A stretch of DNA of 64,000 nt from Gemmatimonadales bacterium (lineage in GTDB: Bacteria > Gemmatimonadota > Gemmatimonadetes > Gemmatimonadales > GWC2-71-9): NCBI GenBank assembly GCA_019637315.1, contig JAHBVU010000010.1, positions 1 through 64,000 on the forward strand, written 5' to 3'. Made by a program: the position numbers and the translations under genes. The notes below the pieces were generated by a model. That model saw only the letters and a program-made list of their open reading frames with translations, was not told the DNA's origin and did not search any database. Every line of letters starts with the position of its first letter. Within the stretch, counting starts at the first letter, position 1. Of this stretch, positions 60,388-64,000 are shown one piece after another.

Positions 60388-61998
60388 CTATCGACAGCGA
60401 GCGAGCAGCTGCTTGGGCCTGCTGTGGTTGGGGAGCAACGCAGCCGCTCGGCGCGCGTGGGGAAGCGCAACGTCACAGCCGGTCCGGCCGGCGACGAACA
60501 GATGCAACCGGTAGTTGCCCGGGTCGTAGCGCAGGGCCTCGCGCATCTGTGAAACCGGGTATCCCGTGCCGGCCGCCTCGATGGCCGCAAGCTGTCCGAC
60601 GCTCTTGGCTGTCAGCGCACCAAGCACAAGGGCAAAGCCGGCCAGGATCCGCCCTCGGCGTCCCGCGAGCGGGATGGCCGTGACCTCGCGGGTAACCGGT
60701 GTCAGCGCGCCAAGCCCGATCATGGTGACCAGGGTTGGTGCGGCCAACAGCAGCACGGCGTCGAAAGCGCCCTGGCTGGCCGCGGCGGCCACCACGCCGA
60801 CTGCAGCAACGCTCGCAGCGGTCTGGTCAGGGTCCCTGACCCTCCGCAGCAGCACGGTCATGAGGGCCCCGAGAAACCCCAGCCAGGTCAGGGCGCCCAG
60901 AGTGCCCCGCTCGGTCAGCAGGGCAATCCAGTCGCTCGACGGCCAGGGATTGGTCGGGATCGGATCGTTGCCCGCGAACGACGGGTCACCTGCGGTCGTC
61001 ACCAGCGGGTAGGCGACCATCCAGTTGCCGGGGCCGACGCCCAGCAGCGGGTCGGTGCGCACCAGGTTGAGGGAGTTCTGGTACTGGATCAGGCGCCCGC
61101 GGCCCGACCCATCTCGGTAGTTGAGCACGCCGCGGAGCGAGTCCCGATAGGGCGAGTCACTTCGCCAGTCGAGCCGATTCGGCAGCAGCAAGGCGGCCAC
61201 GACGCCGATCCCTATGGCGAACAGTCCCAACCGGAGCCGCCCGCCGAGGGGGGCGGCCCCCGCACGACCGGCGACCAGGCGGGTCAGTCCCGCCGCAAGC
61301 ACCACCGCTGCCAGTCCGACCCACGCGGCGCGCGACCGCGACAGCACGATCACCGCTGGAAGCGCCGCCAGGCCAAGCACCGCCACGCCGCTGCCAAGCC
61401 AGCTTCGGGCGCGGACCAGCAGCCAGCCGGCCAGTGGTACGCCGATGACCGCAAGGTGCGCAAGGAAGTTGCGGTTGCCCAGCGTGCCGCCTGGTGCGCG
61501 GGTGCCGGCCCAGAGCGGCGAGGACCATCCGTATGCCTGGGCCAATCCGGTCGACGCCGCGGCAACGATGGCGAGCACGACGAGGCCCAGCAGAAAGCGC
61601 CGTCCGATCTGTCCCGCGACGAATCGACTGGCCCAGAAGACCGTGGCACCGCCCGCGATGACTCCGAAGCTTCGGGCCGAGTTCCAGCCGTTGGCGGCCA
61701 GCAGCGCCGAGAGCGCGCTGGTGGCAACTACCGCCGCCAGGCCGAGGTCGACCACGCCCAACCGGAGCGTAGTAACCCGGGCCAGGATCAGCAGCCCGGC
61801 GAGCAGTGCCGATCCGAGCAGCGCCGTTTCCTTGGGCACTGTGAAGCGGTCCAGGTCGAACAGGGGAGACGCTACCACTGCAAGAGTGGCGGCAAGGGTG
61901 CCGATTCCCAGCACCAGGGCCACCGCCGTGGCGGCAACGCGATGTTCGATTGTCCCGGCGGGACGAGGAGGGGATAGGGGGTCTGAGCCGAGCGGCAT
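60388..61998 (-). CDS. O-antigen ligase / polymerase-like membrane protein
   Basis: A 536-residue polytopic membrane protein with some 12 hydrophobic segments. The Wzy_C/O-antigen-ligase region includes APGGTLGNRNFLAHLAVIGVPL, a periplasmic loop with RGRLIQYQNSLNLVRTDPLLGVGPGNWMVAYP, and PSSDWIALLTERGTLGALTWLGFLG: the typical G-R-x-x-x-(W/Y)-x-x-x-x-x-x-x-x-x-P-L-x-G-V-G-x-G-N pattern. It would join or polymerise sugar chains at the outer face of the inner membrane. The C-terminal 60 residues are soluble and TPR-like. ATG 61998 is chosen; upstream open frame is antisense to the next gene. No other glycan genes adjoin it. Confidence 0.82.
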   Translation of the reverse strand: MPLGSDPLSPPRPAGTIEHRVAATAVALVLGIGTLAATLAVVASPLFDLDRFTVPKETALLGSALLAGLLILARVTTLRLGVVDLGLAAVVATSALSALLAANGWNSARSFGVIAGGATVFWASRFVAGQIGRRFLLGLVVLAIVAAASTGLAQAYGWSSPLWAGTRAPGGTLGNRNFLAHLAVIGVPLAGWLLVRARSWLGSGVAVLGLAALPAVIVLSRSRAAWVGLAAVVLAAGLTRLVAGRAGAAPLGGRLRLGLFAIGIGVVAALLLPNRLDWRSDSPYRDSLRGVLNYRDGSGRGRLIQYQNSLNLVRTDPLLGVGPGNWMVAYPLVTTAGDPSFAGNDPIPTNPWPSSDWIALLTERGTLGALTWLGFLGALMTVLLRRVRDPDQTAASVAAVGVVAAAASQGAFDAVLLLAAPTLVTMIGLGALTPVTREVTAIPLAGRRGRILAGFALVLGALTAKSVGQLAAIEAAGTGYPVSQMREALRYDPGNYRLHLFVAGRTGCDVALPHARRAAALLPNHSRPKQLLARCR

Positions 61999-62064
61999 GG
62001 CCCCCCATTGTAGACGAGGATGGAACCGCGTCAACCTGTCCGGGACCTGTTTACATTGCCAAGT

Positions 62065-62619
62065 ATGACCGACTTGGTACTGGCGACGACCGACCGACCG
62101 ATTCCCATCGTGGTGCGGCGCATCGAAGATGATCGCGTCCCCGACGGCATGATCGGGCTCGGCACCTTTCTCAACGACCGACTGGTCGCCCGGTGTGCGG
62201 TACCCCCTGAGGCGGCGGATTTCATCGAGGAGCGGGGCTTGCTGGCCGGTCCGGTGCCCCTCGTTCTGGCTGCCAAGGAAGAGGCGCCGGGGCTCCAGTG
62301 CCGGCTCTTTGCCGTGGTGCCGGTGCCTGAGACTGAGTCGTCCGAGCCTGCCGAGCCGTGGGCGGCCTCCGTGCCCCGTTTTGAGGACGCGGTGGCCGAA
62401 TCCGAGCCGGACCCGGCCAACGGTGCGTTTGAGGGGCTGGAGGGCGTGTCCGGCGGGCAGGGCATGGTTTTTCTGGGCCAGATCGTCCGTTTTGCCAGGG
62501 ATCGACAGCATCCCGACAACCTCGGACTGGAAGCCGCGGATGTGCTCCGGACCGTCGTCGAGGGTAAGGCCAAGGAAGTTGTCGATCGCGTACTCGACGA
62601 CCTGCTGGGCGGGAGCTGA
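62065..62619 (+). CDS. Hypothetical protein
   Basis: A 184-residue acidic protein (199 if ATG 62020 is used). The first half has beta-like segments (LVLATTDRPIPIVVRRIEDDRVPDGMIGLGTF, LVLAAKEEAPGLQCRLFAVVP). A Pro/Glu-rich linker follows (ETESSEPAEPW), and the second half is helical (GLEAADVLRTVVEGKAKEVVDRVLDDLL). No signal peptide, membrane segment or known motif. ATG 62065 is favoured because the upstream part is close to the divergent gene's start and less protein-like. It precedes a sulfurtransferase gene but is separated from it by a promoter-like region. Function unknown. Confidence 0.6.
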   Translation: MTDLVLATTDRPIPIVVRRIEDDRVPDGMIGLGTFLNDRLVARCAVPPEAADFIEERGLLAGPVPLVLAAKEEAPGLQCRLFAVVPVPETESSEPAEPWAASVPRFEDAVAESEPDPANGAFEGLEGVSGGQGMVFLGQIVRFARDRQHPDNLGLEAADVLRTVVEGKAKEVVDRVLDDLLGGS

Positions 62620-62640
62620 CGGATCGCCCTGTCGGCTCCC

Positions 62641-62670
62641 TTGACACTCCGACTAAAAAAGTCGTATTTC
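62641..62670 (+). promoter_or_regulatory. Promoter with CGACT-AAAAA-AGTCG inverted repeat before the sulfurtransferase
   Basis: TTGACA (62641-62646) is a perfect -35 box; TATTTC (62665-62670, 18 bases later) is a fair -10. Between them lies the inverted repeat CGACT (62650-62654) AAAAA AGTCG (62660-62664). A repressor bound here would block the promoter. The shape recalls GACTAAA-TAGTC sites of Rrf2-family regulators of iron-sulfur and sulfur genes, but this is a resemblance only. Confidence 0.5.
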
Positions 62671-62692
62671 CGCTGCGACGAGGGGAGAAGGA

Positions 62693-63568
62693 ATGGCAAC
62701 CAAGACTGCTATCCGGAGCCGGGGCTACGCCCATCCCGAGGTACTCGTCAGTACCGAATGGGTGGCCGAGCATCTCAATGATCCCGGCGTGGTGCTGCTG
62801 GAGTCGAACGAGGACCTGCTGCTCTACGACACCGGCCACATTCCCGGGGCGGTGAAGATCGACTGGGTCAGCGAACTCAACGACGGGGTCGTCCGGGACT
62901 ATCTCGACTCGGCGCGGATGCAGCAGCTCCTGCGGGCCAAGGGGATTCGGGCCGACAGCACGCTCGTGATCTACGGCGATCGCAACAACTGGTGGGCGAC
63001 CTACACCTTCTGGGTATTTCGCCTCTTCGGGCTCGAGAACATCCGGATCATGGATGGCGGCCGGCAGCTCTGGGTGGCCGAGGGGAGGGAACTCGACACG
63101 GAGGTACCGGTCCGTTCCGCCGGTGATGTCCAGGTCGGCGACCGTCGTGACCCGGTCATTCGCGCCTTTCGCGACGACGTGCTGGTGCACTTGCAGGCGG
63201 GCCGTCGCCTCATCGACGTCCGGAGTCCGGAGGAGTACCGGGGCGAGCGGCTGCACATGCCCGACTACCCCAACGAAGGCGCCCTGCGCGGCGGCCACAT
63301 CCCGGGAGCGGCCAATGTGCCCTGGGCTCGCGCGGTCGATGCGGAGACATTCACGTTCAAGTCGGCCGAGGCGCTCCGGGCCATCTATGAAGGGGAACAT
63401 CGCTTTGCCCCGGACGACGATGTCATCGTCTATTGCCGGATCGGCGAGCGGTCCTCGCATACTTGGTTCGTCCTGACTTACTTACTGGGTTACCCCGTAG
63501 TGCGAAACTATGACGGGTCCTGGACCGAGTGGGGGAATTCGGTTCGGGTCCCGATCGAACGTCCTTAA
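62693..63568 (+). CDS. Sulfurtransferase (thiosulfate sulfurtransferase, rhodanese type)
   Basis: A 291-residue protein with two rhodanese domains. The active-site Cys lies in [18 protein letters not shown] (near residue 246), the CRIGERS loop of thiosulfate sulfurtransferases like actinobacterial Cys[13 protein letters not shown], the [20 protein letters not shown] stretch and [13 protein letters not shown] followed by [16 protein letters not shown] are also typical. It transfers sulfane sulfur from thiosulfate to a thiophilic acceptor. GGGGAGAAGG precedes ATG 62693, below a well-formed promoter with an inverted repeat. A YceI-family gene follows 20 bases after the stop and may be cotranscribed. 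Confidence 0.9.
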   Translation: MATKTAIRSRGYAHPEVLVSTEWVAEHLNDPGVVLLESNEDLLLYDTGHIPGAVKIDWVSELNDGVVRDYLDSARMQQLLRAKGIRADSTLVIYGDRNNWWATYTFWVFRLFGLENIRIMDGGRQLWVAEGRELDTEVPVRSAGDVQVGDRRDPVIRAFRDDVLVHLQAGRRLIDVRSPEEYRGERLHMPDYPNEGALRGGHIPGAANVPWARAVDAETFTFKSAEALRAIYEGEHRFAPDDDVIVYCRIGERSSHTWFVLTYLLGYPVVRNYDGSWTEWGNSVRVPIERP

Positions 63569-63588
63569 TCATCCTGGAGAAGCGAAGT

Positions 63589-64000
63589 ATGATGTTGTCA
63601 GCGCTGTTGGTCGCCGCCGTGGCGAGCGGTCCTGCCCCGGTTTCGGCGTCCCCGCGCATGACGGCGGTCAGCTGGAAGATCGACGTCAGCCATTCGGAAC
63701 TTTCTTTTCGCGTTCGTCATATCCTTTCCCGCGTTTCGGGGACCTTTGGGTCCTGGAACGGCGTGCTGACGGTCGATCCTGCGGACCTTTCAGGCGGGTC
63801 GGTCGAGGTGACCATTCAGACGGCCAGCATCGATACCAAGAACGAGAACCGGGACAAGCATTTGCGGTCGCCCGATTTCTTCGCAGCCGACAGCTTCCCG
63901 GCCATCACCTTCAAGAGCACCAAGGTCGACGTCTCGGGTTCGGATCTGACGGTTACCGGTGACCTGACCATGCGCGGGGTGACCCGGTCGGTGGTGCTCA
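63589..64000 (+). CDS. YceI-family secreted protein, 3'-truncated by window end
   Basis: The frame is open to the last base; 137 codons are visible of a family that is usually about 190 residues. A signal peptide (MMLSALLVAAVASGPAPVSA) is followed by VSWKIDVSHSELSFRVRHILSRVSGTFGSWNGVL, the VEVTIQTASIDTKNENRDKHLRSPDFFAADSFPAITFKST segment and LTVTGDLTMRGVTRSVVL. This order is the YceI lipocalin-like barrel, known to bind polyisoprenoids in the periplasm. ATG 63589 follows GGAGAAGCG; ATG 63592 is also possible. It lies 20 bases after the thiosulfate sulfurtransferase. Confidence 0.9.
   Translation, partial: MMLSALLVAAVASGPAPVSASPRMTAVSWKIDVSHSELSFRVRHILSRVSGTFGSWNGVLTVDPADLSGGSVEVTIQTASIDTKNENRDKHLRSPDFFAADSFPAITFKSTKVDVSGSDLTVTGDLTMRGVTRSVVL

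Overview
The window is a high-GC bacterial chromosome segment most consistent with the phylum Gemmatimonadota or a close relative. The indications are: an ECF sigma factor overlapping a Ser/Thr kinase with TPR repeats; many secreted serine hydrolases of the beta-lactamase/D-aminopeptidase (S12) type; secreted amidohydrolases; a SusC/SusD pair in a GC-rich, diderm-type genome; and many AAQ-type signal peptides. This assignment is inference, since no rRNA gene is present.

Layout. 1-1432: lower-GC edge of a probable integrative element, with three unknown genes in a row, ending in a 44-bp 3' fragment of a tRNA-Ile(GAU) gene that looks like the far attachment site. 1609-8727: FAD amine oxidase, CsbD-like stress protein, YjdI-type iron-sulfur protein, and an ECF sigma / Ser-Thr kinase / SulP transporter operon on the minus strand. 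8877-17498: serine hydrolase, CPA2 antiporter, ornithine-to-proline pair (proC-rocD), prephenate dehydrogenase, another serine hydrolase and a coiled-coil protein. 17634-23105: a two-subunit MaoC-type dehydratase, a secreted amidohydrolase, a class II aldolase, a small barrel protein and an unknown lipoprotein. 23266-28968: four exported hydrolases in a row (amidohydrolase, S12, M19-like, S12). 29037-33593: a RamB-like regulator divergent from the glyoxylate shunt genes (malate synthase, isocitrate lyase). 33671-39656: class A beta-lactamase-like protein, S9 peptidase, a small nucleotidyltransferase pair and a CocE-type hydrolase. 39747-45143: D-threonine-aldolase-like PLP enzyme, ABC-F ATPase, ArsC-like protein without cysteine, cytochrome c and an S12 hydrolase in tight succession. 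45251-50539: GntR regulator and SusC/SusD. 50648-56189: S12 hydrolase, acetate permease (actP-yjcH), an amidohydrolase remnant and a frameshifted S12 gene. 56275-64000: DUF1015 protein with serC, SufE, two rhodaneses, an O-antigen-ligase-like membrane protein, an unknown protein and a YceI protein cut by the window end.

How the genes fit together. Much of the window suits a life on peptides and acetate. Exported peptidases, several of families that act on D-residues, could release D- and L-amino acids. A D-amino-acid-oxidase-like enzyme and a D-threonine-aldolase-like enzyme could process these, and SusC/SusD could import oligomers. Acetate uptake (ActP) and the glyoxylate shunt with its own regulator would support growth on two-carbon units. 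These links are inferred from family and position. The strongest unusual points are the tRNA-Ile attachment fragment, the kinase-SulP coupling, a shared TGTATACA palindrome, the 8-G frameshift, the enlarged omega loop of the class A enzyme, and a gene that appears to start at ATT.
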